Shown piece after piece: positions 53,403 through 64,000 of a DNA stretch of 64,000 bases. Where the stretch lies: positions 1 to 64,000 of the forward strand of contig QANT01005260.1 of NCBI GenBank assembly GCA_003254885.1. Reading direction: 5' to 3'. The DNA comes from Purshia tridentata (lineage: Eukaryota > Streptophyta > Magnoliopsida > Rosales > Rosaceae). The notes under the pieces were generated by a model that saw only the letters and a program-made list of their open reading frames with translations, was not told the DNA's origin and searched no databases. Position 1 is the stretch's first letter. Every line of letters begins with the position of its first letter. The position numbers and the translations under genes are program-made.

Positions 53403-54156
53403 TTATGGTATTTTACACCTTCGAGTGTATATTAATAAATTAAAGTGATTATTACATTGGATTCATCCGGCACAAAATTCAAGGTGTGTAAAATAAAATA
53501 TAATAGTCTTTCTATAAACAAAAGAACTAATTTTCTGACTTTTAAAAAGTAAAGAACAAACCCTTTTTAAGTTTTTTATTTTAATGATTACCATTTGACC
53601 AAAGGCCCCTAAATATAATAACATCATTTCCGTATATATTTATCATCAAAACGAGATTAATATATTTCGAAGAGTCAAGCTCAAGCTCAGTCAGCCCAAT
53701 AAATACTTGGCCCAAATAGCCAAGTAGGCCAATCAATCCACTAGGACAACCTCTATCTCTTAGCTCTTTATAAATACCTAAGGCACCATAAATAAAACAC
53801 AAAGTTAACCCAGATAGAATATTATTGGGCCACATAATTGGAAATCGTTAAAACTGATAATAGCCATGGGCCTTGGGCCCATAAATTAGCTGTTGTGCTA
53901 GCTGAAGCTCAAGATCAACTGACAGTGTTCTTTACAATCTAGAATTTAAACATTGCAAATTTTAAGTGATTAAAAACATGAAACTCATGAGCTACAATCA
54001 AATATTAGCCAAAACCATCAAGATTAACAAAATCAAGAGAAAATAAGTAGATTTTCCATTCAAAATCAACCTAAAACAAGAAATCACAACAGCTTCCTAA
54101 AACCTACCAATAAGGCAACAACACCAATTAACCCCATTTACAATTCCCCAAAATCC

Positions 54157-54471
<315 letters not shown>

Positions 54472-54546
54472 TCAAGTTGGGGATTTTTCAGATTATGGAT
54501 GAAATATGCGAATGCGTTTGTGATGGAGGGAGAGGAGGACGTGCGG

Positions 54547-54556
54547 TTTTTATATA
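54547..54556 (-). promoter_or_regulatory. TATA box of histone H4
   Basis: On the minus strand this reads TATATAAAAA, preceded by CCCT. It lies about 80 bases upstream of the H4 start codon, a normal distance for a plant histone gene. Confidence 0.8.
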
Positions 54557-54625
54557 AGGGTTGTTGGAGACTTTGGAGTTTTCGTATAGGTGCGGGGTTT
54601 GTGTGTGCTTTGAGGAGGGACGTGT

Positions 54626-54676
54626 GGTCCGTTGGATTGGTTTCCATCCACGGCTAAGATAGGCGATCCGTGGCGT
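54626..54676 (-). promoter_or_regulatory. Histone-type promoter elements upstream of H4
   Basis: On the minus strand this stretch holds CCACGGATCGCC (similar to the plant histone octamer CGCGGATC), GTGGATGG, a CCAAT box (AACCAATCC) and a nearby CACACGTCC. Elements of these kinds cluster in S-phase histone promoters of plants. The octamer match is not exact, so its function is inferred. Confidence 0.5.
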
Positions 54677-55927
54677 AGTTTTGAATTGTTTACGAGCCGC
54701 AGATTATGTTTGAATCGACGGTAGAAGGACTGTGGAAGAGTTGTTAGGCGGAATGTGTAGCCTCTCGGATTGATGACGTGGCGAGTTTTGTGCTTTCCGA
54801 CTTTGGAAGGGGAGAAAATGAATGATGACTGTTGGATTTGAGTGTTATCGACGGCTCAGAATTCGCGTGTTTCACAAACTTGGATCGAGCTTATTGTGAG
54901 GACGTCTCCTTATTATAAAAGAATTTGAAATTTTGGGATTTGAAAATCAGAGACCAATATAACAATATACAAAATGTAATTGAACCCATATTTTAATCTA
55001 AAAGTTGTTTTACTACTAATCTTATATATTTATGTGAATTTAATTACTAATTAGATTGATATTTGATCAAATATGCGATCCAAATTCAGTTCAATAATAT
55101 AATATGAAATCTTATTTTACTATGTAATAAAGTTATATGAATTTCTTTACTTATTATCAATCGATTTTGGATCAAAGACTCACGTTAACGGGTAAACTCA
55201 CCACCTAACTTCTACAATTCACGAGTCAAGCAGACAATATGACTTGGCTCAAAGAACATTAAGAAAGACTGTCTTCATGTTCTCAATCCTGTATTGTATC
55301 AATTCTTGCAAAGTTGTTTTACCTGGTTTTTCCAGCATCCAAATCGAGTAACTTTGTATTTTCAGCATTATTAATGTAACAACTTCGTTAAGGATGATTC
55401 GTACTAGAGAGTAACCCAAGATTATACTACTTGATACTCGTACAATATCAGATATGATACTACGCATACGCAAACACAATACATTATAACTCGATTCTTA
55501 ATTAGTTACACGTGGTATTGTTCGTAGAAAAAGGGCAAGAACCCAAGTTCTATGTTTCCTATACATAAGGTTGCAGTTTGATGCAATTTCAAAACCTACT
55601 GGCACAATCCTATTCCAGAACTAACACAGAAGCACTGTACAAAAACAAAAGTCATCCTTTTAGAGCCAGCTTGACATATGAGTTATCCATGACACCCTAT
55701 CTGCCATCTGTTGTGTGCCTCTTGCTTCTATTATGCCCAAAACGCCATAAGATTCTCATGCAACCTGTAGTAACCTGTGTGCCAGTCTATAATGTCAAAC
55801 TTGAATCTTAATATGGAGATTCTTGTCAAGGTCTTTTGAAATTTAACAGATTATATTCGGCTCATATTAGATACCATACTTACAAAATGCATGCAACAAG
55901 CCCCGAGACTAGAACTGTGTCACAAAC
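54677..55927. other. Spacer between H4 and KNL2-like gene
   Basis: Upstream flank of H4 (to about 54900, moderately GC-rich) followed by AT-rich spacer and the 3' flank of the KNL2-like gene. No gene can be supported; the short frames at 55249-55479 and 55578-55811 have no recognisable domain. Confidence 0.55.
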
Positions 55928-58237
55928 TCAACCTTTGTTGTTTTTGCTTTTCTGAGACTCAGATCTACTGCCTAACAACAATTGAGACACATCAGCAGGT
56001 ATTATAGTAACCAAAAACAAGCAGATAAAATTCATTAAACGGTAGAGGAATCTTTAGAATAAGTAAAAGAAACCTGGAATCGCAGGGATCAGGTTAAAAT
56101 GGCTTTAAAACCAAATTTTGAGGTGATATGTATTATGGGTAGCTGATCAGAGAAGATTGTGTATTTGCTCAAGCATGACCAAAGTTGATTGATTTTCATT
56201 CTTATTCACCTAAAGGTGGGAAAAGATGTATAAGTCCAATACAGTTTGCAAGAGACAAACCTCTTGATGTTGTTACTACAGATACGTCTTCCTGAATTCC
56301 AGTAACTTTACGATCCTGATTATACCAACCAAGACCAGAGAGAGTCAATGTATCCTCAAGGTTATAATTAGTCAAACTTTAAAGTAATGAAAGTAAAGAA
56401 TAAATACAAAAGGAAATCAAGTAGCCAACCCCATATAGCTGTGGTCGATACTTAAAAGATCTATTTTTCTTTTTGGGTAAGTTGATGTGTTATGAAATTT
56501 TGATAAGGTAAATTCTAGTAAGAATGTCAACCTATTCTGTTGCAAATTTTTTAGATATCCACCGGTGAGTGTGAATGCAGAATTCCAGGGGAAATAAGAA
56601 GGAAAAGACAGGGAAAAAACCTTGTCATAGATTGCCATTTGATTTCGCCAGAAGTCCATAGTAGGTAGAAGTAGTCTCCCTGCTGACACAAGCAATTCTC
56701 TTATTATTTTTGTATTGTTTTTTCGCTTATACATGCACAAATCAATTAGACAGAACAGTACAAATTGAAACCCGATGCTTCACCTTTTGCCAAATATTAC
56801 ATTAATATAAAATGATTGATAATTTCAATTAATTTAATCCAAGAAAAATTGTCTACATAACACAATATAGACAAGTTTCATATGCTATGAACCATTCATC
56901 TGAACAAAATCATGCATCGAAAGTCCCCTCATATATCTAGCCCTGACAATTGGCAAATATGACTACTATAATTGGGATAATGTATATCCACTTTGTGATG
57001 ATATAAACATCAATTGGAAGACTACACCAAGAATAAAAACAGTAAAGAAAAAGAAGTAGAAGAATGGTGTCCATGCATGTGTATGCGTGTGAGAGAGAGA
57101 GAGAGAGAGAGTCATATCAGGTGCTAGTAGTAAGTAGTAACCAGTAAGCACACTTGCCTGATCTGGACCGTCTCAGACTCAAAGATTCTGGAGAAACAAT
57201 AGACACTTTCTTGTTCACCTTTGGAAAGGAAGAAGTTACCTAAACAGATGTAAAAAAGAACAGATGTGTAACAATCATTGCACTGTCTGCACATGACAAT
57301 CATCAAAATAAACTATGAACAGACAAACAGTTACTTTGAAAGGACAGCCAAGGGAGTTAGAAAACAATCAACTTGCATTTACCAAAACCAGCTTACATTT
57401 GCATCAAGGGTACTTTTTCTCTTAGTTCTCTTCCTGGATGTGTTTTCTTCTTTAGCATCACTTTCTCCTTCTTCAACTGCAGTATTCAAGTCATTAGTGT
57501 GATTAGTTCAAGCCAGGCCAAAGGATGAACAAACTTATCAATCTGTTCCCATCATGCACACTACCTTCAGTTGTAATATTTCCACATTTCTGGCCCTGTT
57601 TTGCACTGCATGTCTGCTGCAAATCACCCTTTACAAACCCATTATCTTTGTTTTCTTCTTGAAGCTCAGAATCTGAAGGATGGGACATACCTCTCCCTCC
57701 TACTTCACAATTATCATTTTGTAAAGTATGGTTCACAGTTTCAGAGACTTCTGGAACAGAATCCATTGTATTTCTTCCAGAGTTCAATCTGCTGCCCTCA
57801 ATTTGCTTCTCCTTCCCTTTGCTCCTTAAATTTCTGGACACTCTGCGTGCAGAATAACTTGGATATTCTTCAGATATGTCCATCTTCCTCCCAGACTGAA
57901 TGGTTGCACCTGATGCTCCACCTAGGCTCTCAAAGGTCTCTGTTGCAGGACTAGATTTTGTAATTTTATGCTTAATAGAGCATCTGGATACCGGGTTCTT
58001 TTGATTGTTTTCCAGGTTCTTTGGTCTACCAATACTCTGAAAATTGCTAGAGTCAATATTCACTCTCCCTGTTTCCTCCTCAGCAGCATGGTTAGGCAAG
58101 TTATCAACTTTTGAGTCATCAACAGTGATATTCAAACCTCTCCCTCCTACTCCACAACCACAAGTACCAGACACCTTCATGAAAATGAAAAAAAGGAAGA
58201 AGAACTATTGTGTGCATGCATGTGTATGTGTGAGTTC

Positions 58238-58273
<36 letters not shown>

Positions 58274-60363
58274 GTCATATCAAGTGCTAATCGTAATTTG
58301 TAAGCACACTGACCTCGTCTGGACCGTCTCACAGAGTCTGGAGAAACAATAGACACTTTCTTGCTCACCTCCAGAGTGGAAGGAGTTACCTAAAACAGAT
58401 GTAAAAAATAATATGTGTGACAATCATTAGACTATCTGATACATGACAATTATCAAAATACACAATTAACAGACGAACAGTTACTTTGAAAGGACAGCCA
58501 AGAGAGTTAGAAAAGAATTAACTTGCTTTTACTATAGCCAGCTTACATTTGTATCAAAGGTAATTTTTCTCTTAGTTCTCTTCCTGGATGTGTTTTCTTC
58601 TTTAGAATCACTTTCTCCTTCAACTGCAATATTTAAGTCATTAGTTTGATTAGTTCAGTCAACAACAAAGGATGATCAAGCTTATCAATGTGTTCCCAGC
58701 ACTTGAGCTGTAATATTCTACAATTATGTCCCTGTTTTGCATTGGAAGTCTGCTGCAAATCATCTTTTACACACCCATTATCTAGATTTTTTTCTTGAAG
58801 TTTAGAATCTGAAGGATGGGACATACATCTCCCTTCTACTTCACAATTATCATTTTGTAAAGTGTGGTTCACAGTTTCAGAGACTGCTGGAACAGAATCC
58901 GTTGTATTTCTTAAGGAGTTTAATCTCCTTCCCACCAGTTGCTTCTCCTTCCCTTTGCTCCATAAATTTCTGGACACTCCGCCTGCAGAATAGCTTTGAT
59001 ATTCTTCGGATATGTCCATTTTCCTCCCAGACTGAATGGTCGCACCTGATGCTCCACATAGACTCTCAAAGGCCTCTGATGCAGGACTAGATTGTGTAAT
59101 TTTAGGCTTCATATAGCATCTGGATATCGGGTTCTTCTGATTGCTTTCAGGATTCTTCGGGCTACCATTACTCTGAAAATCACTACATTCAGTATTCACT
59201 CTGCATGTTTCCCCCTCAGCAGCATGGTTGGGCAAGTCATCAACTTTTGAGTCGTCAACAGTGATATTCGTAGACGGCTTAGAAGAAAACTGTCTACCTT
59301 CAACATCCTGCTTATATGCACAAGAGACCTGCTCACGTGGAGTTTCTTCTTGGGAAAAATGCACAGAAGTTGCAGTATAATTTTTCAGCCCTGCAGCCAA
59401 GAGAGAAAATATTCAAAATGACAAGATTAGGTAATTAATTTACATAATTTTGGGCATGAATAATACACATTATACATTTATGTAACTTATAAATATGTAT
59501 ACTTTCTGGATGAGTAGGTAGCTTGTCTGAATCAGAAATACTTCCAGAAACAGTACCAGAGGCAGAATCACCTCCCAAGAACTTTGCAGCACATTCCCAG
59601 TCAGGAGGAAATCCAAATAAAAAGCGACTGAAAACCTGTTTAGGGTCGAAGGCAAACATCAATCTGGAATGTCCAACAATATAAAATAAGATGTAATGTC
59701 AATTGGGGAACGCGCCTTTGGTCAATTGGGAATAAAAAATCAGGCCTTGTAGCATGAACAAGCAAAGCAATAGCCAAATGTTGGAAACCCATTTTCATCA
59801 AAGCACAGCCAAATTCGAAACTTTTAGAATGAGCAAGAACGAGAAACACTCAGTACCTCAGATGGAAACCCATTTTCAGCAGTCCGCTGCTTGTTTATGA
59901 ACCCTTTGATGACTATACACACGCCATCGGCTGTCTCGAGAGTGAAAACATCGTACCTTTTGCTTATGGGTGCAGAGGAAAACACCCTTTTGGCTTCTTT
60001 TCTAAAATTCAACAGCAGAATAGCAATTAATTCCTTAAAAAAAAAAACAAAAACAAGAACTAAAGAGAGCAAGAGACCCTAGAAGAGAAATGTATCTCAC
60101 TCTCGGGAAGTTATACCAGCGACAGCGAGCCCCTTTCCTTGGACGTCCTTTTCGGGTTTAATCAACCACCAATCGTGCAAACATACCTTTCAAAATCCAA
60201 GCAATATATTGAAAACATAAAATAAAATTTGTTGAGGAATATTTTTTTGTGGGGAAGCACGGAAATTACTTACTGTTGTCTGAAAATAAGATGAGGAGGC
60301 GTCGGCATTGTTATTGCGGTTGTCGTCGTGAAGGGTTTGGTTGGAGCCAGGAGTAGCAGCCAT
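55928..60363 (-). CDS. KNL2: KNL2-like centromere protein (SANTA + CENPC-k)
   Basis: KNL2 (the plant Mis18BP1/M18BP1 counterpart) binds centromeres and helps load CENH3. The SANTA domain lies at the N-terminus (exons 2-4): CLHDWWLIKPEKD, GKGLAVAGITSRE, KRVFSSAPISKRYDVFTLE, INKQRTAENGFPSE, FGFPPDWE. The CENPC-k motif near the C-terminus reads SGRLLLPTMDFWRNQMAIYD. Modelled exons: 60363-60274, 60186-60101, 60001-59857, 59635-59503, 59390-about 58722, 58623-58547, 58389-58314, about 58149-57565, 57476-57397, 57239-57158, 56679-56621, 56315-56261 and 55971-55928, about 726 residues. Exons 5-7 and 8-10 are a tandem duplication. The donor of exon 5 and the acceptor of exon 8 are uncertain. Intron 10 starts with GC. 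A perfect E2F site lies upstream. Confidence 0.9.
57055..58134 (-). repeat. Internal tandem duplication of KNL2, distal copy
   Basis: This block is a copy of about 58200-59270. It covers exon 8 (NITVDDSKVDNLPNHAAEEE through SVHDG-side), exons 9 and 10, the introns between them and the flanking GA microsatellite. In the two copies the word GTCATATCA sits at 57111 and 58274, and GTGATATTC at 58125 and 59261, so the offset is about 1.14-1.16 kb. Exonic and intronic sequence are both retained. Confidence 0.93.
57091..57110. repeat. (GA)n microsatellite at the edge of the KNL2 duplication
   Basis: GA run next to TGCATGTGTATGCGTG. Its partner lies at 58252-58273 in the other copy. Confidence 0.95.
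58200..59270 (-). repeat. Internal tandem duplication of KNL2, proximal copy
   Basis: The counterpart of 57055-58134, covering most of exon 5, exons 6-7 and part of the following intron. Compared with the distal copy it has lost one base at about 58715 and about eight bases at the old splice donor (distal AAGGTAGTGTGCATGATGGG against proximal AAGTGCTGGG). Its exon 7 ends with a GT donor where the distal copy has GC. Confidence 0.93.
58236..58273. repeat. (TG)n(GA)n microsatellite at the KNL2 copy junction
   Basis: A compound TG then GA run between the two duplicated blocks; it lies in the intron separating exon 7 from exon 8. Microsatellite pairing could have seeded the unequal exchange that made the duplication. 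Confidence 0.95.
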
Positions 60364-60476
60364 GAGACTGAAGCGTTGGTACTAGTACTACTAGATGGTT
60401 GGAAAAAAAAAAAAGGGAAATGGACAGGAGCAATAAATATGGGTCAAGTCCTAATTTATGAGAAGGCATCGCACTC

Positions 60477-60486
60477 GCGCGGGAAA
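60477..60486 (-). promoter_or_regulatory. E2F-binding site upstream of KNL2
   Basis: On the minus strand it reads TTTCCCGCGC, an exact match to the plant E2F consensus TTTSSCGC with extra GC. It lies about 115 bases upstream of the KNL2 start codon. It suggests S-phase or G1/S expression; binding is inferred. Confidence 0.7.
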
Positions 60487-60499
60487 CTTTGGTAATCAA

Positions 60500-60507
60500 T
60501 GGCGCCA
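60500..60507. promoter_or_regulatory. Palindromic E2F-like site TGGCGCCA
   Basis: Palindromic TGGCGCCA in the 480-base region between the KNL2 and RRM start codons, 14 bases from the TTTCCCGCGC site. A further TTTTGGCGC lies at 60781-60789, about 55 bases upstream of the RRM gene start, so three E2F-like words fall in one bidirectional promoter. Confidence 0.5.
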
Positions 60508-60843
60508 ACAAGTTTAGCTGGTGGAGGGAAAAGCAGTTTTTCAGTTCTCTAGGAAAGATAAGTTTAGAAGTATTACATTATTAGCACATTCACACACTTT
60601 TTAACCTTTGAATATTAATAGGTTTATTTTTCTACTAAATCATAAATTATTTTACCAATGAGATTTCTTTTTATTTTCTAAGATGAAAAATACTTTTAAA
60701 TATTTTAAAATATTTATAAAAAAAGAAAAACCTTTGGGGAAGGAGGGTTTAGGCCTTTAGTTGGCTTGGCCTTTGTTTAATTTTGGCGCAGAAGGTTTGG
60801 CCGGTTTTCACATTCTGGGACAGAGCAAACTGAGTGAGAAGAA

Positions 60844-62812
60844 ATGGCTCTGAGGGCAGGACTCGTTAGGCGATTTCTGTCTACTTCAGTCTTCACCTCT
60901 CAATCTACTGCAGCTGCTTCCTCTGCTTCTACCTTTGCTGCTGATTCCATCGCTAACAGTAACAAAGCTGCCCCTTCCCCGACTCTCTTCGTCTCCGGTA
61001 ACAATTGCCCATTAAAAACCCATCTATTATCGGATACTACGTCTTTGTTTCTTTATGGGTTTTGGTTAAATAATTGAAAAGTAGACCATGGTGGGTTGGT
61101 TGGATTGATTCAACTGGTTCATGACAAGTGGTGACGATGATGAGAAAAGTGAGAGCTTGAATTTTTGCTGACAACTATTTATTGTGAGAGCTTCCATAAA
61201 CCAATGGATCCTCTGATTTTCCATTATTCCCATTTACTTTTAAGAAATTCCTTATCATTTATGGTTTGCTAATTAGCAAAATTTGGGTTCTGTAATGGCC
61301 AGTGGGAAGTTTAAATTTCTTATTATACTGCTAATTTAGTTTGACAAATTGGGCCTCCAAGTAATGCTCATTGGGGTGCAGTTGCAGAGAAACTTGTTTC
61401 TCTTCTACGACATGGGTTATTGGAGTGGGCACGACTGTGCCTGATGATATCGTTTTTTGCATATATGCTTGCAGGGCTTAACAAGAGAACTACGTCTGAG
61501 AAACTTCATGAAGCATTCTCAAAATTTGGTGAAGTCGTTAATGGTAATATCGTGTTACCATCTTTCTTGTTCATGTTTGCAGTTCTGCTTTCGTCTCTGT
61601 CAAAGTGAGCCAGAGAGGGAGAGGAGACAGAACATAATTTGCAGTGTGATCAACTAAGTTAAATTATCCATGAATATGAAGATTTTAAATTTCTTTATAT
61701 GTCTCATTAATTTTGAGTCATTTTTGTTGACACATTTACAGGCTAGTTAAATAATTTAAGATATAAACTTGTAGAGGGAAAATTAATGTATGATTGTGTG
61801 GTTTAAGCTTGACATGAGAGTTCATTCGAACTGGTGCGTGTTTAATTTGGACAGACACAGAGGATTTACTTTCCATGTATTTTTGGAAAATGATATTTCA
61901 AGGTTTTCTAGTATGATGGTAAACAAGGCATTGCAAGAAAAAGGAGTGGGACAAAATGGGCATGGTGTGACGTGTCTGTCTGTCTGTAATTTAGATTAGA
62001 ATAAGGTGCTACAACATATAAGAATAAAGCGTTCACATTACAATATAACCAATGTAGTCACACTTTTGCAAAGGTTGTCTGGGTTTAGATGCAAATTAAC
62101 ACAGTCATTCAGCTGTTTTTTTTTTTTGTTCTGTATTTTATGAATGATGGTCTTCATATCATTGTTCTGTATGTAAGAAAATGTTATAGAATTTGTCATC
62201 TTAGGCTCCAAATTTTGCAGCATTGCTTTGAAAAAACTACTGTTTGCCACGTTGATCTTGGCACGTGGCAGAGAATTATAGCAGTGCATTGACAACTTTG
62301 CTTATGTTTCAGCAAGGGTAGTGATAGACCGTGCTTCTGGATTCTCCAAGGGCTATGGTTTTGTGAGATATGCCAACTTAGAATACGCGGAAAAAGGAGT
62401 GAAAGGGATGGATGCACAGGTCTGCATTTCTTGCAACAAGTGTTTATGTTGATGATGGATGCCACTTTTGTGTTGATGATAATTTAATAATTATTATTAT
62501 AAAGTTGAAGTATTTCTGTTAACCAAAAAGCAATTTTGATGATGGAATATGATATTGAGCATTCCTTTAGAATCACTACACCTATATAATTTCTTAGCTA
62601 GCATCTCGGAACACATTTCCATGACTCATAGGATACTCACAATCACATACACATATTATGTACACAACTTGTGATAAATTGTCTATCTTGCTCCACTTTT
62701 TTACTGTTTTTGTATGCGGCAGCTTCTTGATGGATGGGTAATTTTTACCGAATATGCACGGCCAAAACCTATTCCAGGACAGTTGGCACCTCCAGAAACT
62801 TACTCGACTTAG
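60844..62812 (+). CDS. Organelle RRM protein (ORRM-like), mitochondrial
   Basis: Small RNA-binding protein of 139 residues with four exons: 60844-60997, 61475-61543, 62313-62419 and 62723-62812. The N-terminal about 45 residues (MALRAGLVRRFLSTSVFTSQ, then Ser/Ala-rich) look like a mitochondrial targeting peptide. One RRM follows, with RNP2 LFVSGL at the first exon junction and RNP1 KGYGFVRY in exon 3; the domain ends with LDGWVIFTEYARPKP. This single-RRM, no-tail architecture matches the organelle RRM proteins (ORRM) that assist C-to-U editing and the related mitochondrial RNA-binding proteins. The C-terminus is short, without a glycine-rich tail. It is head to head with KNL2, sharing a compact promoter with E2F-like words. 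Confidence 0.9.
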
Positions 62813-63498
62813 TTGATGATCAGTCCAGCCAATGTTCACTGTAAATTATACTACCATACTTGAAGAAACTGTTTGTGAAACCTACTGGCTTCCGTGGGAA
62901 GATTTGTAGTTGGAGCTTTTTTGTCAGCACATTCTCATTTTTGCGAACAATTTGTACCCTATTAGCAGTTTCGATGAAACAATTACTCAATTTAATTTTA
63001 ATCTTAATACTATAATGTCACTTATTTATTTATTTATTTTCTTTGTAATATTTCTTAATATCACAGTTCTCATGTCATAAGTTGTTTTTAAACACTTCCT
63101 TTTTTCTTTGTTTGGAGATTTTATTAGGTGGTTTCTTTTTGGAGCCACTGAATGTATGTTTTGACAGCATGGCAAATTGGCAAACAGTGATCAAAAGTCA
63201 AATCGTGCGTGGTCAAACAAAAAATGTTGATTGATTTGGATAAAATGTCACTATGATGAATAATAATATAGACTGTTTGTACTTTTTTTCCTTGTTTTCT
63301 TCATAAATGTTTGTTACTTGTTCTAGGCTCAATTTTCTTATGTTAACTTCGTATTTTTCCCATTCACATTCACTTGTTCAACAAATTCATCAATTCAGTT
63401 TATTACTGAAAGTAAAATTGATGTAGAAAGATAAGGGTAAAGAAAAATTCTCTCTCATTTTTATATAAATAGTTGCTTTGAAGCAGAACAATCAACCA
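62813..63498. other. Spacer after the RRM gene
   Basis: 3' untranslated region of the RRM gene, then AT-rich spacer up to the tRNA gene. An ATTTATTTATTTATTT run is at about 63022. Nothing else is supported. Confidence 0.6.
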
Positions 63499-63570
63499 GT
63501 GGCTGTAGTTTAGTGGTAAGAATTCCACGTTGTGGCCGTGGAGACCTGGGCTCGAATCCCAGCAGCCACA
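63499..63570 (+). tRNA. tRNA-His (anticodon GUG)
   Basis: A cloverleaf folds from the sequence. The acceptor arm GTGGCTG pairs with CAGCCAC; the D arm carries TAGTTTAGTGGTAAGA (B-box/A-box region TAGTTTAGTGG). The anticodon arm is CCACG-TTGTGGC-CGTGG with anticodon GTG, and the T arm is CTGGG-CTCGAAT-CCCAG with the GGGCTCGAATCCC box B. Discriminator base A is at 63570, with no intron and no encoded CCA, as expected for a nuclear tRNA. The extra G-1 of tRNA-His is added after transcription. Confidence 0.96.
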
Positions 63571-63580
63571 CTAATAATAC

Positions 63581-63586
63581 TTTTTT
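63581..63586 (+). terminator. RNA polymerase III terminator of tRNA-His
   Basis: A run of six T, 10 bases after the tRNA gene end. This is the usual pol III stop signal. Confidence 0.85.
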
Positions 63587-64000
63587 CATTTTTCGGTTTC
63601 TTCTTTTTGGTTTTTCCAACATACGACGTCGTAGCTTTAACAGGCTCATCGTTTATAAAGTTAGAAGTAGTCTAAGCACGTCTCGTACACTCAGACATAC
63701 AAAGAGCTCCTCACTCCCTTCGAAGGCTACAGCTTCGTCATTGACTGAGGAATCGACTCCATAGACGTAAGCTTCTCAATCTCTTCTCAAATTTTGGAAT
63801 TACATTCACTTCGATCAGATAGATCTCAAAATTGTGGTTCGCAATTATCATTAACTAATTAATTCATTATTATTATTTTGCTAAGCGATTACTGTGATCT
63901 TTAGAGGTTTCGTAGATCTGTTTTCTGTACGGTGTCAATTGCAGTTTTTTCACTTTAATTTGGTCATGGTTTATATAGAATTCTTTCGTTGAAAATTTGA
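63587..64000 (+). other. Probable 5' leader of a gene continuing beyond the window
   Basis: Downstream of the tRNA, bases about 63660-63765 are less AT-rich (AGCTCCTCACTCCCTTCGAA and following) and end at a good donor AGAC/GTAAGC near 63766. After it comes a T-rich, intron-like stretch. No start codon can be chosen. A leader exon plus intron of a plus-strand gene is the most likely reading, but this is inference. Confidence 0.35.

Larger units (their letters stand above)
49063..54156. other. Gene-poor spacer between PIP and histone H4
   Basis: No credible coding gene in 5 kb. Contents include AATTAAAATGGAA-type short repeats at about 49105-49205, the 0.93 kb inverted-repeat element (49335-50266), short direct repeats near 51728-51788 (CTCCTTTTGA-TTGGGTTG twice) and 51975-52250 (ATAGCTTTGT, GATGGAAACGTTGCA, each repeated), and the 372-base Mutator-like miniature element at 53031. 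The 84-codon minus-strand frame at 53581-53835 has no domain I recognise. Confidence 0.55.

Noticed and set aside
53581-53835. 84-codon open frame on the minus strand in the spacer before H4
   Set aside because: No recognisable domain, no neighbouring exons and AT-rich sequence; it may be an old repeat fragment but not a gene.
57070-58275. GA/TG microsatellites as candidate regulatory elements
   Set aside because: They are intronic and fit better as by-products, or possible seeds, of the KNL2 duplication.

Overview
The window is nuclear DNA of a flowering plant. The genes have many introns with plant-type splice sites, the spacers are AT-rich with (CT/GA)n microsatellites, and there are plastid- and mitochondrion-targeted housekeeping proteins, a nuclear tRNA-His and small plant transposons. 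The proteins look like those of a woody eudicot, possibly Rosaceae; that is an impression, as no similarity search could be run. Single N positions (about 166, 1563 and 4824), two of them in or beside homopolymers, point to a draft assembly.

Layout, left to right. 0.7-3.8 kb: a minus-strand gene for a basic nuclear protein, head to head with LL-diaminopimelate aminotransferase (lysine synthesis, 4.0-7.6 kb, +). 8.4-10.2 kb: an intronless MUSTANG-type domesticated Mutator transposase (-). 12.6-14.6 kb: plastid adenylosuccinate synthetase (+). 15.4-24.2 kb: a 22-exon ARM/HEAT-repeat protein (-). 25.3-34.3 kb: two tandem squalene epoxidase genes (-), each with 8 coding exons, followed by about 7 kb of AT-rich spacer that seems to hold decayed remains of the same array. 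41.2-44.5 kb: a plant protein with four KEN boxes (+). 45.3-49.1 kb: proline iminopeptidase (-). 49.1-54.1 kb: gene-poor spacer with two inverted-repeat transposons. 54.2-54.5 kb: histone H4 (-). 55.9-60.4 kb: a KNL2-like centromere protein (SANTA domain plus CENPC-k motif, -), head to head with a mitochondrial RRM protein (60.8-62.8 kb, +). 63.5 kb: tRNA-His(GUG).

The coding exons of the ten multi-exon genes were joined by hand from splice sites and reading frame, and each summed to a whole number of codons. The least certain joins are one exon border in the ARM gene and two in KNL2. The genes are mostly unrelated housekeeping functions. The squalene epoxidases feed sterol and triterpenoid synthesis; H4, KNL2 and perhaps the KEN-box protein belong to chromosome and cell-cycle biology. 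The most unusual object is the KNL2 gene: about 1.1 kb (four exons) is tandemly duplicated inside it, one copy has lost a splice donor, and the exon before the CENPC-k motif uses a GC donor.
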